A stretch of 64,000 bases of DNA from Pseudomonadota bacterium (GTDB taxonomy: Bacteria > Pseudomonadota > Alphaproteobacteria > Rhizobiales > Xanthobacteraceae), in the NCBI GenBank assembly GCA_003576765.1, contig QEVP01000008.1, forward strand, positions 1 to 64,000, in the 5' to 3' direction. A program made the translations under genes and the position numbers. The stretch's first letter is position 1. Every line of letters starts with the position of its first letter. This document shows, in pieces, positions 44,406-51,109 of this stretch. Under the pieces are notes generated by a model, which was given only the letters and a program-made list of their open reading frames with translations, was not told the origin of the DNA and ran no database searches.

Positions 44406-44490
44406 GCCCCTGTGGCGGAATTGGTAGACGCGCTCGACTCAAAATCGAGTTCCGCAAGGAGTGCTGGTTCGATCCCGGCCAGGGGCACCA
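44406..44490 (+). tRNA. tRNA-Leu (anticodon CAA)
   Basis: 85 nt. Acceptor stem GCCCCTG / CAGGGGC, discriminator A, encoded CCA at 44488-44490. D-loop contains TTGGTAGACG. The anticodon stem CTCGA / TCGAG encloses loop CTCAAAA with anticodon CAA, reading UUG. A long variable arm typical of class II tRNA-Leu precedes the T-arm GGTTCGATCCC. Confidence 0.97.
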
Positions 44491-44509
44491 TCAAACCGAT
44501 GGCCGCCTC

Positions 44510-45268
44510 TTATTCGATTGCGAACACCATCTCGACCGAGACCCGATACGTGTTCTCGCCGGTCGCCACCGGCACGGCCTCGGCCGCCTGTGGCGCTGCC
44601 AGCGCCGCCTGCCGGGCGAACGCCATCGGGCGCGGCCGGTTCGTCTGTTCGCTCATCTTGATGACGCGGCCGAGCTTGATGCCGGCAGCCTCCGCGAGCG
44701 TCTTTGCCTTGTCGAGCGCATCGGCCACCGCCCGCTTGCGCGCCTCCTTCATGATCGACGCGGTATCGTCGTTGACGAAGCGCAGATTGCCGCCTTCGTT
44801 GACGCCGAGCGTCACCGACTTGTCGAGCACGCTGCCGACGGCCTTGAGATCGCGCACCCGCGCCGTGACCGAATTGGTGACGCTGTAGCCGATGATCTTC
44901 GGCTCCTTGAGGTTGTTGTCCTTGCTCGGATGGCGATAGCGCGGGCGGATGTTGATGCCTGAGGTCTGAAGGTCGCGTTCGGCGATACCGGCCTCCTTCA
45001 TGGCGTCGAGCACCTGGCGCATCGCGGCGTTGTTTGCGGTCATCGCTTCGCGCGCGGTGTCGGCCTCGCGCAGCACGGTGAGATCGAGGATCGCCATGTC
45101 CGGCGCGGCGTGGACTTCTCCCTCGCCGGAAATCTGGATGCGCGGCGTCGGTGGCTTGTCGTCCGCCGTGGCGGGAGAGGCGATCAGGACGGCGGCGAGT
45201 GCCGAGGCAAGAACGGGCGCGGCAAGGTATTTGGCGACGGGGCGCCTGGACGCGATCTGGGTGAGCAT
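44510..45268 (-). CDS. SIMPL domain (DUF541) exported protein
   Basis: Protein of 252 aa. Start ATG 45268 with GGAGAC just upstream. Signal peptide about 1-42, ending SPATADDK. The SIMPL domain follows: [75 protein letters not shown], and [22 protein letters not shown]. Members occur as periplasmic or outer-membrane-linked proteins and have been tied to oxidative stress and envelope maintenance. Convergent with the tRNA-Leu gene, 20 nt away. Confidence 0.88.
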   Translation of the reverse strand: MLTQIASRRPVAKYLAAPVLASALAAVLIASPATADDKPPTPRIQISGEGEVHAAPDMAILDLTVLREADTAREAMTANNAAMRQVLDAMKEAGIAERDLQTSGINIRPRYRHPSKDNNLKEPKIIGYSVTNSVTARVRDLKAVGSVLDKSVTLGVNEGGNLRFVNDDTASIMKEARKRAVADALDKAKTLAEAAGIKLGRVIKMSEQTNRPRPMAFARQAALAAPQAAEAVPVATGENTYRVSVEMVFAIE

Positions 45269-45446
45269 GATGTCTCCGGTATCGTCGAAAAGGAACCCGT
45301 TGACGCACAATTGCGGCCGGGGTGAGGTTAAGTGCGGGATGGCGGGGGTGCGACGCGGCAACTCGCGGCCAACGAAAAATTGCTGTGGACTCGGACGCGG
45401 ACTGCGAGGACAATGCCGGCCAGGATTGATGAAGGGAGTTCTTGCC

Positions 45447-45638
45447 ATGAGCCAAAGAGACCCCTTTCTCCTGACCCCCGAAGAGTGTGACGAAGTCGCA
45501 ACGGAAGTGCTGGCGACTTGCGACACGCTGCCGGAGAGCTGGCAGAAAACCGCGGCGCTTGCCGACGCACGGCACTACATGCGGGTTGCCGAGGTCAAGC
45601 GCTGGATGCGGAGCCGGGAGCTGCGTCCGCCGGAATGA
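45447..45638 (+). CDS. Hypothetical small protein
   Basis: Protein of 63 aa ([20 protein letters not shown] ...[14 protein letters not shown]), predicted helical and acidic in its first half. GGGAG lies about 10 nt before the ATG. Two Cys at about 14 and 28 do not form a recognisable metal motif. It ends in an ATGA overlap with the next gene, so the two are coupled. No family recognised. Confidence 0.65.
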   Translation: MSQRDPFLLTPEECDEVATEVLATCDTLPESWQKTAALADARHYMRVAEVKRWMRSRELRPPE

Positions 45639-45883
45639 CATCGAAGGAGGGGACGCCGCACGACCTGGCCGTTCGGATCGCCGGCCGGCGCTCGCGCCGG
45701 CGGGTGGCGGACGGCTTCGTGCGCCAGACCTTCGTTCAGCCGCGCGAGGCGGCGCGCGAGACTGCGCGCGCCTTTTTCGGCCGCTACCCCAAGGCAGCCT
45801 ACATGACCGAAGTGGAGGCGTGGCGGGAACTGCCCGGCGGCGAGATCGAATTCACCATGCGGCGGCTCAGCACGGCGGACTGA
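45635..45883 (+). CDS. Hypothetical small basic protein
   Basis: Protein of 82 aa ([20 protein letters not shown]...). It is rich in Arg (RRSRRRVADGFVRQTF) with a C-terminal part FFGRYPKAAYMTEVEAWREL and GGEIEFTMRRL suggesting a small alpha/beta fold. The ATG overlaps the upstream stop (ATGA). The basic patch could bind nucleic acid, but nothing more can be said. Convergent with the hydrolase at 45903. Confidence 0.65.
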   Translation: MTSKEGTPHDLAVRIAGRRSRRRVADGFVRQTFVQPREAARETARAFFGRYPKAAYMTEVEAWRELPGGEIEFTMRRLSTAD

Positions 45884-45902
45884 CCGACGATTGACGGCAG
45901 TA

Positions 45903-47144
45903 TTAGTCTGTCCCGGCCGCGTGCGGCGTACCGGCGGCGTGCGCCAGCGCGCGCAGGAAAAACGGCCGGAACAGGTCCGGGTGCTCGCACATCGGAAAGT
46001 GGCCGAGCCCGTCCATGACGTCGAGCCGGGCGCCCGGCATCAGCGCCTGAAGCCGGCGGCCATCCTCCGGCGTCGCCGAGTAGTCGTAGCTGCCGCACAA
46101 CAGCGCCACCGGCGTCTTTCCGGTATCGATGCGTGGAGCGATTACCGCGCCGTCGAACTCGTCGCTGTAGAAGGCGAGGTCGCCCGGATAGACGCCCGGC
46201 GCGCCTTGCGAATAAATCCAGACGGCGCGGCGGCGGTCCGCCTCGGGACTTGTCGGGCTCATCAGGCCGCGCACGAAGCTTGCGTTGTGCAGGCCGCCAT
46301 GGACGCCGACATGGTGCTGATAGGGGTTGCGGCGGCCTTTCGAGCGGAACGGCGGCTCGATCGCCACCACGCCGCGCACCAGGTCGGGACGTTCCGCGGC
46401 CATCACCAGCGCCATCGCCGCGCCCATCGAGCCGCCGGCAACGAGCGCCGGGGCGCCGATCACCTGCTCGATCAGCGCCACGCACCAGCCGAGATACTGT
46501 TGCGACGACAGCCGGTAAGGGCCGCCGTCCCAGTCGCGCGGCGGCATCGAGCGGCCGTGGAATGGCAGGTCGGGGGCGATCAGGCGCCATGACTGCGCCA
46601 GTTCGACGTCGGCAAGCTGGGCCTGAAACTGGCGGGCATCGGCGCCGGCGGTATGCAGCAGCAGCACCGGCTCTCCCTGTCCCGCGCTCTCGACGAACAT
46701 GTCGTAGCGTGTCCCGCCGCAGTTCACCGCGTAATAGCCGCCGCGGATCTGGCCGAGGTCGCGAGCGAGCGCCGGCGCCTTCGCCACCGGGCCTGCGGTG
46801 AGGCGCTCGAATAGTCGCTCCAGCAGCGGCCGGGCCTGAGCGATCCGCAGGGGATCGCCGGACAGCGTGAAGGCGGGATTGGCGAGTTGCAGTGCGGTGA
46901 AGGCGTGGAACGTCGGCGGCGGCGGCTTTGCCAGCACCCTGGCCCAGTCGTCGGCCGAGGCCGCGATCTCGATATCGACGTCGGTCTCGTCGGAAAAACG
47001 CGGCGCGCCGTCGTCGAGCACGATGACGAGGACCGCATCGTCGCAGCGGATGCGCAAGGCGGCCTTGAGGCCGCGGCCCAGATGCGCAAGCTCGGGATCG
47101 GACAGGGCGGCCGCAAGCCGGGCGCGCAGTTGCCCGGCGCTCAT
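45903..47144 (-). CDS. Alpha/beta hydrolase with SCP2-like N-terminal domain
   Basis: Protein of 413 aa. Residues about 1-120 look like a sterol-carrier/SCP2-type domain (ALRIRCDDAVLVIVLDDG, DVDIEIAASADDWARVLAKP, NPAFTLSGDPLRIAQARPLL). From about 150 there is an alpha/beta hydrolase: VLLLHTAGADARQFQAQL with the oxyanion region, nucleophile Ser239 in VAGGSMGAAMAL, a C-terminal acid in CGSYDYSATPED and the catalytic His in MDGLGHFPM. It hydrolyses an ester, lactone or C-C bond; substrate unknown. The SCP2-like part may present a hydrophobic or CoA-linked substrate. Coupled by ATGA to the dehydrogenase upstream. Confidence 0.83.
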   Translation of the reverse strand: MSAGQLRARLAAALSDPELAHLGRGLKAALRIRCDDAVLVIVLDDGAPRFSDETDVDIEIAASADDWARVLAKPPPPTFHAFTALQLANPAFTLSGDPLRIAQARPLLERLFERLTAGPVAKAPALARDLGQIRGGYYAVNCGGTRYDMFVESAGQGEPVLLLHTAGADARQFQAQLADVELAQSWRLIAPDLPFHGRSMPPRDWDGGPYRLSSQQYLGWCVALIEQVIGAPALVAGGSMGAAMALVMAAERPDLVRGVVAIEPPFRSKGRRNPYQHHVGVHGGLHNASFVRGLMSPTSPEADRRRAVWIYSQGAPGVYPGDLAFYSDEFDGAVIAPRIDTGKTPVALLCGSYDYSATPEDGRRLQALMPGARLDVMDGLGHFPMCEHPDLFRPFFLRALAHAAGTPHAAGTD

Positions 47145-48061
47145 GCCTTCGTGGCCCCGTCACCGGCAAGGAAACGGTAGATCTCGGTGTGATCGGCACC
47201 CGGCGGCAGCGCGTCGCGGGCCTGTTCCCACATCGCCGCGATCGACTGCACCTGCGGCACGTCGAGGTCGAGATGAGTGGCGAGATCGGCGGCGATCCGC
47301 AGGTCCTTGGCCATCAGCGCCAGCGCGAAGCCGGACGCGAAACTTTCCGAGATGACGAACTGCTTCATCTTCACTTCGGTCGAGTTGTTGCGCCCGGTCG
47401 AGGCGTTGAGCACGTCGATGATGGTCTCGGGGGCGAGCCCGAAGCGGCCGCCGACCAGAAGCGCCTCCGATGCCGCGACCAGCCCCGCCGCCGACACATA
47501 ATTGTTGAGCGCCTTCATCGCGTGGCCCGAGCCGGTCGGGCCGGTCGCGAACACCGCCTTGCCCATCGCCTCGAACAGCGGCCGCGCCCGCTCGACCTGG
47601 TCGGCCGCACCGCCGGCCATGATCGCCAGCGTGCCGTCGCCAGCGCGCCGCACCCCGCCCGACACCGGCGCGTCGAGCAGCGGCAGCCCACGCGCGGTCA
47701 GATCGGCGGCGAGTGTCACGGTATCGGTCGGTGCCGACGAACTCATGTCGATCACCAGCGTGCCGGCGGCGAGTTTTGCCGCGATCCCCTGCGCGCCCAA
47801 CAGCGCCTCGCGCACGATTTTGCCGTTGGGCAGCATGGTGATGACGGCGGCGGCGTTATCGGCGGCCTCCGGGCCGCTGGCGAAGGCGGCGCCCACCTTC
47901 GCCTTGAAAGCCTCGCGCGCGGCGGGCTGCGGATCGACCCCGCGCACCTCGAAGCCGGCAAGCTTGAGCCGCGCCGCCATCGGCTGCCCCATGGCGCCGA
48001 GGCCGATGACAACGACGACGGCGGGTGGCGTGATTGCGGCAATGGGAGCGTTTTCGGCCAT
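47141..48061 (-). CDS. NAD(P)-dependent beta-hydroxyacid dehydrogenase (3-hydroxyisobutyrate dehydrogenase-like)
   Basis: Protein of 306 aa from ATG 48061 (MAENAPIAAI); ATG 48109 would add 16 residues. Rossmann motif VVVVIGLGAMGQPMAARLKLAG near the start, substrate motif DMSSSAPTDTVTLAADL and LPLLDAPVSGGVRRA, and the catalytic Lys in GSGHAMKALNNYVSA. It oxidises a 2- or 3-hydroxy acid such as 3-hydroxyisobutyrate or tartronate. The coupled hydrolase and the nearby GntR regulator suggest a small inducible catabolic unit. Confidence 0.88.
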   Translation of the reverse strand: MAENAPIAAITPPAVVVVIGLGAMGQPMAARLKLAGFEVRGVDPQPAAREAFKAKVGAAFASGPEAADNAAAVITMLPNGKIVREALLGAQGIAAKLAAGTLVIDMSSSAPTDTVTLAADLTARGLPLLDAPVSGGVRRAGDGTLAIMAGGAADQVERARPLFEAMGKAVFATGPTGSGHAMKALNNYVSAAGLVAASEALLVGGRFGLAPETIIDVLNASTGRNNSTEVKMKQFVISESFASGFALALMAKDLRIAADLATHLDLDVPQVQSIAAMWEQARDALPPGADHTEIYRFLAGDGATKA

Positions 48062-48152
48062 GGCGGCGCCTTTCTTCCGCTGCGCGGCCCGGCCGCTCAG
48101 CTCATTCAATGAAATCCCTCGGTCATATAGCGGAGAGCCAATATATCAGACA

Positions 48153-48167
48153 AGCAGACAATCTGCT
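48153..48167. promoter_or_regulatory. Candidate GntR operator AGCAGA-CAA-TCTGCT
   Basis: A perfect 6-bp inverted repeat with 3-nt spacer, with ATATATCAGACAAG just before it. It lies 92 nt upstream of the dehydrogenase start and right after the GntR gene stop, where an operator for the catabolic pair is expected. Confidence 0.45.
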
Positions 48168-48186
48168 GAACCTGGGGTGTTGGCGT

Positions 48187-48885
48187 CTAGCGGCGCGGCG
48201 ACGCCTGTTTGTCGCTCGCCTTCAAAACCGTCAGCGCGACCTGCGCCGCCGTCTCGATATGGCGCTGGCAGGCGGCGCAGGCCCGTTCGCCGTCGCGGGC
48301 GCGAATGGCGTCATAAATCTCGCCCAACTCGGCGACGCTGCCGCTCAGCCGCCCCGGCTGGGTCATCGAGGTGACGCGCAGCAGCGTGATGCGGTTGTGC
48401 AGCAACGTCAGCATCTGCTTGACGAACATGTTGCCGGCGCCGTCCATCAGCACCGCGTAGAAATGGCTCTTGGCCTCGATCAGCGCGCTGCGGTCGTTGC
48501 TGTCGGCGGCTGCCGCGGCGAAGTGCTCCACCGCCTCGCCCAGTTCGGCGATGTCGTCCTCGCTGCCGTTTTCGGCAAAGGCGCGGCCGGCGAACCCTTC
48601 GAGCAGCGCCCGCACCTGATAGAGCTGGCGGGCCTCGTCGTAGGTGATCGAGCTGACCTCCGGGCCGCGGTGCGGGATGGTCGTCACCAGCCCCTCGGCC
48701 TCGAGCTGCCGCAGCGCCTCGCGGATCGAGGTGCGGCCGACGCCGATCTGCTCGCACAGTTCGCGCTCGATCAGCCGCTGGCCGGGCTTGAAGTGCCCCG
48801 CGGCAATCGCCGAACGCAGCTTGTTTTCCACCAGCAGGCGCAACGTGGCCGCCTGCCGGGGGACCTGGAGATTGAAGTCGGCCAT
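48187..48885 (-). CDS. GntR family transcriptional regulator, FadR/FCD subgroup
   Basis: Protein of 232 aa. The winged helix-turn-helix (about 10-75) has AGHFKPGQRLIERELCEQIG and VGRTSIREALRQLEAEGLV. The FCD effector-binding domain (about 85-220) has the metal-associated pattern: LIEAKSHFYAVLMDGAGN and HNRITLLRVTSM, ending RARDGERACAACQRHIETA. FCD regulators bind organic acids and usually repress neighbouring catabolic genes. It lies directly upstream of the dehydrogenase-hydrolase pair on the same strand. Confidence 0.9.
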   Translation of the reverse strand: MADFNLQVPRQAATLRLLVENKLRSAIAAGHFKPGQRLIERELCEQIGVGRTSIREALRQLEAEGLVTTIPHRGPEVSSITYDEARQLYQVRALLEGFAGRAFAENGSEDDIAELGEAVEHFAAAAADSNDRSALIEAKSHFYAVLMDGAGNMFVKQMLTLLHNRITLLRVTSMTQPGRLSGSVAELGEIYDAIRARDGERACAACQRHIETAAQVALTVLKASDKQASPRR

Positions 48886-48989
48886 CTATCGATTCTCGAT
48901 CCTGGCCGACAATCAGTCAATCTGGACCCGCCGGTCAAGGGAGCCGGGCGGCAAACGCCGTTCCGCCCGCCGCCGGGGGCGGGTGGCCG

Positions 48990-49373
48990 TCAGTCGCGCT
49001 CCTCGATGGCCCGCAGCGCGATGGCGCCGGCCTGGGCGCTGTTGGCGATCTCGACGAACAGCAGCGCCATCTCCTCGAACACCGAGCGGTCCTGTTCGCC
49101 CTCCGTCACCTGGTCGAGTTCCGACAGCAGCGACAGGATCGCGGTGATGCGATCTTTGTGGTCGCGCGCCTGCGCCAGGCCGCGCCGCGACAGCCGCCGG
49201 CGCTCCAGCGTGCTGAAGCGGTCGAGCGCGACCGCGAGCGTGTCACGGCAGCGGCAATCGAGGCCGGAAAACAGCAGCACATGGCGCAGCCGCTCGATCA
49301 GGTTGGCGGTGTCCTCGACTGTCGGCGTCAACTCCGGCACCGGCACCGGAAGATCCTTGGGGTTTTCGTGCAT
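48990..49373 (-). CDS. Hypothetical helical protein
   Basis: Protein of 127 aa. GGAG lies about 8 nt upstream of the ATG. The first 20 residues are proline-rich (MHENPKDLPVPVPELTPTVE); the rest is predicted helical (LIERLRHVLLFSGLDCRCRD, LSLLSELDQVTEGEQDRSVF, EEMALLFVEIANSAQ). C-x-C occurs in SGLDCRCRD. No family recognised. It lies between the GntR gene and hemN on the same strand, separated from hemN by a hairpin repeat. Confidence 0.65.
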   Translation of the reverse strand: MHENPKDLPVPVPELTPTVEDTANLIERLRHVLLFSGLDCRCRDTLAVALDRFSTLERRRLSRRGLAQARDHKDRITAILSLLSELDQVTEGEQDRSVFEEMALLFVEIANSAQAGAIALRAIEERD

Positions 49374-49433
49374 GAGGCGTTCTCCATGGTGCGCGAGGGC
49401 TACGTTGGCCGTCCTCCGGTGATCTTTTCACTT

Positions 49434-49508
49434 GAGCATGATCTGGTCCGAAAACCGGTTTCCACCCTCGGGTCAGGCCCGAGGGCAGGCTTTTGCGGGA
49501 TCATGCTC
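49434..49508. repeat. Nested palindromic repeat at the hemN 3' end
   Basis: Outer arms GAGCATGATC (49434-49443) / GATCATGCTC (49499-49508) enclose a perfect 8-bp hairpin CCCTCGGG (49465-49472) / CCCGAGGG (49478-49485). The GAGCATGATC...CCGAAAACCGGTTTCCAC sequence is a widespread rhizobial intergenic repeat (from memory). Its last base is in the hemN stop codon, so it probably stabilises or terminates the hemN transcript. Confidence 0.75.
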
Positions 49509-50857
49509 TACACGGCGCGGCTGAATGTCCTGTCGGATTGCGTCAGGTAGGCGTCGAAGGCCGATGCGACGGTGCGCACCAAGAGGCGGGCATGGTCGGC
49601 GACCACGACCCTCGGCCCGTCGAGACGGACGATGCCGTCGTCGGCAAGGGTGCGCAGCCGCGCCAGCGCCGGCGCGAGATTGTCCGGCGCGGCGTCGTGG
49701 CGGGCGCTGACCGCGGCGACGTCGACGGCAAGGTCGCACATCAGCCGCTCGATCAGTTCGGCGCGCAGCCGGTCGTCGTCGGTGAGCCGATAACCCTTTG
49801 CGGTGGCGAACTCGCCTCGCATGACATGGTCGGCGTAGCGGCCGAGCACCACGTCGTTCTGCACATAGCCTTGCGGCAGGCGGCCGATCGCCGAGGCGCC
49901 GAAACCGATCAGGGCGTCGCAGGGATCGGTGGTGTAGCCTTGAAAGTTACGCCGCAGCCGACCTTCGGCCTGCGCGCGGGCCATGGCATCGTCCGCGCGC
50001 GCGAAGTGGTCGAAGCCGATCCGTACGTAGCCGGCGTCGACCAGTGCCTCGGCAATCGCTTCGGCCTGGTCGTGGCGCGCATCGCTCGCGGGCAGGTCGG
50101 CCTCGTTGATCTTGCGCTGGTGCTTCTTGAAGTCGGGCACGTGCGCATAGCCGAACACCGAAAAGCGGTCGGGCCGCAGGTCGAGGCATTGCCTTACCGT
50201 GTCGATGCAGGAAGCAACGGTTTGCAGCGGCAGGCCGTAGATCAGGTCGAAGTTGATGCCGCGCACGCCCGCGGCGCGCAGCCCTTCGACGGCGGTCGCG
50301 GTGGTGGCGACGCTCTGGATGCGGTTGATCGCCTTCTGCACGCGCGGATCGAAACTCTGCACGCCGAGGCTGGCGCGGGTGATGCCGGCCTCGCCGAGCG
50401 CCACCGTCATCTGTGGCGTCAGCGTGCGCGGATCGATCTCGACGGCGACCTCGGCCTCGGCTGCGAATGCGAACCTGTCGCGCAGCAGCGCCGCCAGCGA
50501 CAACAGCACCTCGGGCTCGACGATGGTCGGCGTGCCGCCGCCGAAGTGGACGTGATGCACGGGGAGAGAGACGGGTACCTTTTCCGCCACCAGCTCGATC
50601 TCACGGCGCAACACGCCGATGTAATCGCCGATCGGCTCGTCGCGCCGCGTGATGGTGGTGTGGCAGCCGCAGTACCAGCACATCGAGCGGCAGAACGGCA
50701 CATGAAGATAAAGCGAGGTTTTGGTCGAGGCCGGCAATGCCGCAAGCCATTGCGCGTAGCTGGGCGCGGCGATGGCCGGTGAGAACAGCGGTGCGGTCGG
50801 GTAGCTCGTGTAGCGCGGCAGCCGCTCGTCGTAGTGCGCTCTCAGCTTGTCGCTCAC
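49508..50857 (-). CDS. hemN: Oxygen-independent coproporphyrinogen III oxidase
   Basis: Radical-SAM enzyme of 449 aa making protoporphyrinogen IX without oxygen in haem synthesis. GTG start at 50857 with GGGAGG about 10 nt upstream (VSDKLRAHYDERLPRYTSYP matches HemN starts). The 4Fe-4S cluster is C56-x3-C60-x2-C63 (PFCRSMCWYCGCHT); FGGGTPTIVEPEVL and GVQSFDPRVQKAINRIQ bind SAM and substrate, and the HemN C-terminal domain has GFGASAIGRLPQGYVQN. Divergent from narK, sharing the FNR/FixK-type box at 51017, consistent with low-oxygen induction. Confidence 0.95.
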   Translation of the reverse strand: MSDKLRAHYDERLPRYTSYPTAPLFSPAIAAPSYAQWLAALPASTKTSLYLHVPFCRSMCWYCGCHTTITRRDEPIGDYIGVLRREIELVAEKVPVSLPVHHVHFGGGTPTIVEPEVLLSLAALLRDRFAFAAEAEVAVEIDPRTLTPQMTVALGEAGITRASLGVQSFDPRVQKAINRIQSVATTATAVEGLRAAGVRGINFDLIYGLPLQTVASCIDTVRQCLDLRPDRFSVFGYAHVPDFKKHQRKINEADLPASDARHDQAEAIAEALVDAGYVRIGFDHFARADDAMARAQAEGRLRRNFQGYTTDPCDALIGFGASAIGRLPQGYVQNDVVLGRYADHVMRGEFATAKGYRLTDDDRLRAELIERLMCDLAVDVAAVSARHDAAPDNLAPALARLRTLADDGIVRLDGPRVVVADHARLLVRTVASAFDAYLTQSDRTFSRAV

Positions 50858-51016
50858 CCGCGTTGCCTCCCTCAAGCCCGGCGTCACGGTCGCTGCCGCC
50901 GAATAGGAAAAGTGCCTGCGCCATCGGCCTTTCTGCCGCATCCAAGGGCGCGTGCGACAGCGGGCCGACAAGCGATTGGGCCAATCTCACTATGCCTGCG
51001 GCTTTTGGAGCTGTTC

Positions 51017-51030
51017 TTGTTCTATATCAA
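51017..51030. promoter_or_regulatory. FNR/FixK-type box TTGTT-CTAT-ATCAA
   Basis: Matches the TTGAT-N4-ATCAA consensus with one mismatch in the left half. Its centre is 86 nt upstream of narK and about 165 nt upstream of the divergent hemN start. Activation from about -41.5 would put the narK start of transcription near 51065. A second palindrome GATTGG-G-CCAATC lies at 50974-50986. Confidence 0.7.
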
Positions 51031-51109
51031 ACAGCGTGCATATGCCTTTGCATAGGGTTGCGGTCGCGGCGGCGACTTTCGCCGACGCGGTCGGCTCATA
51101 GGATCCCGC

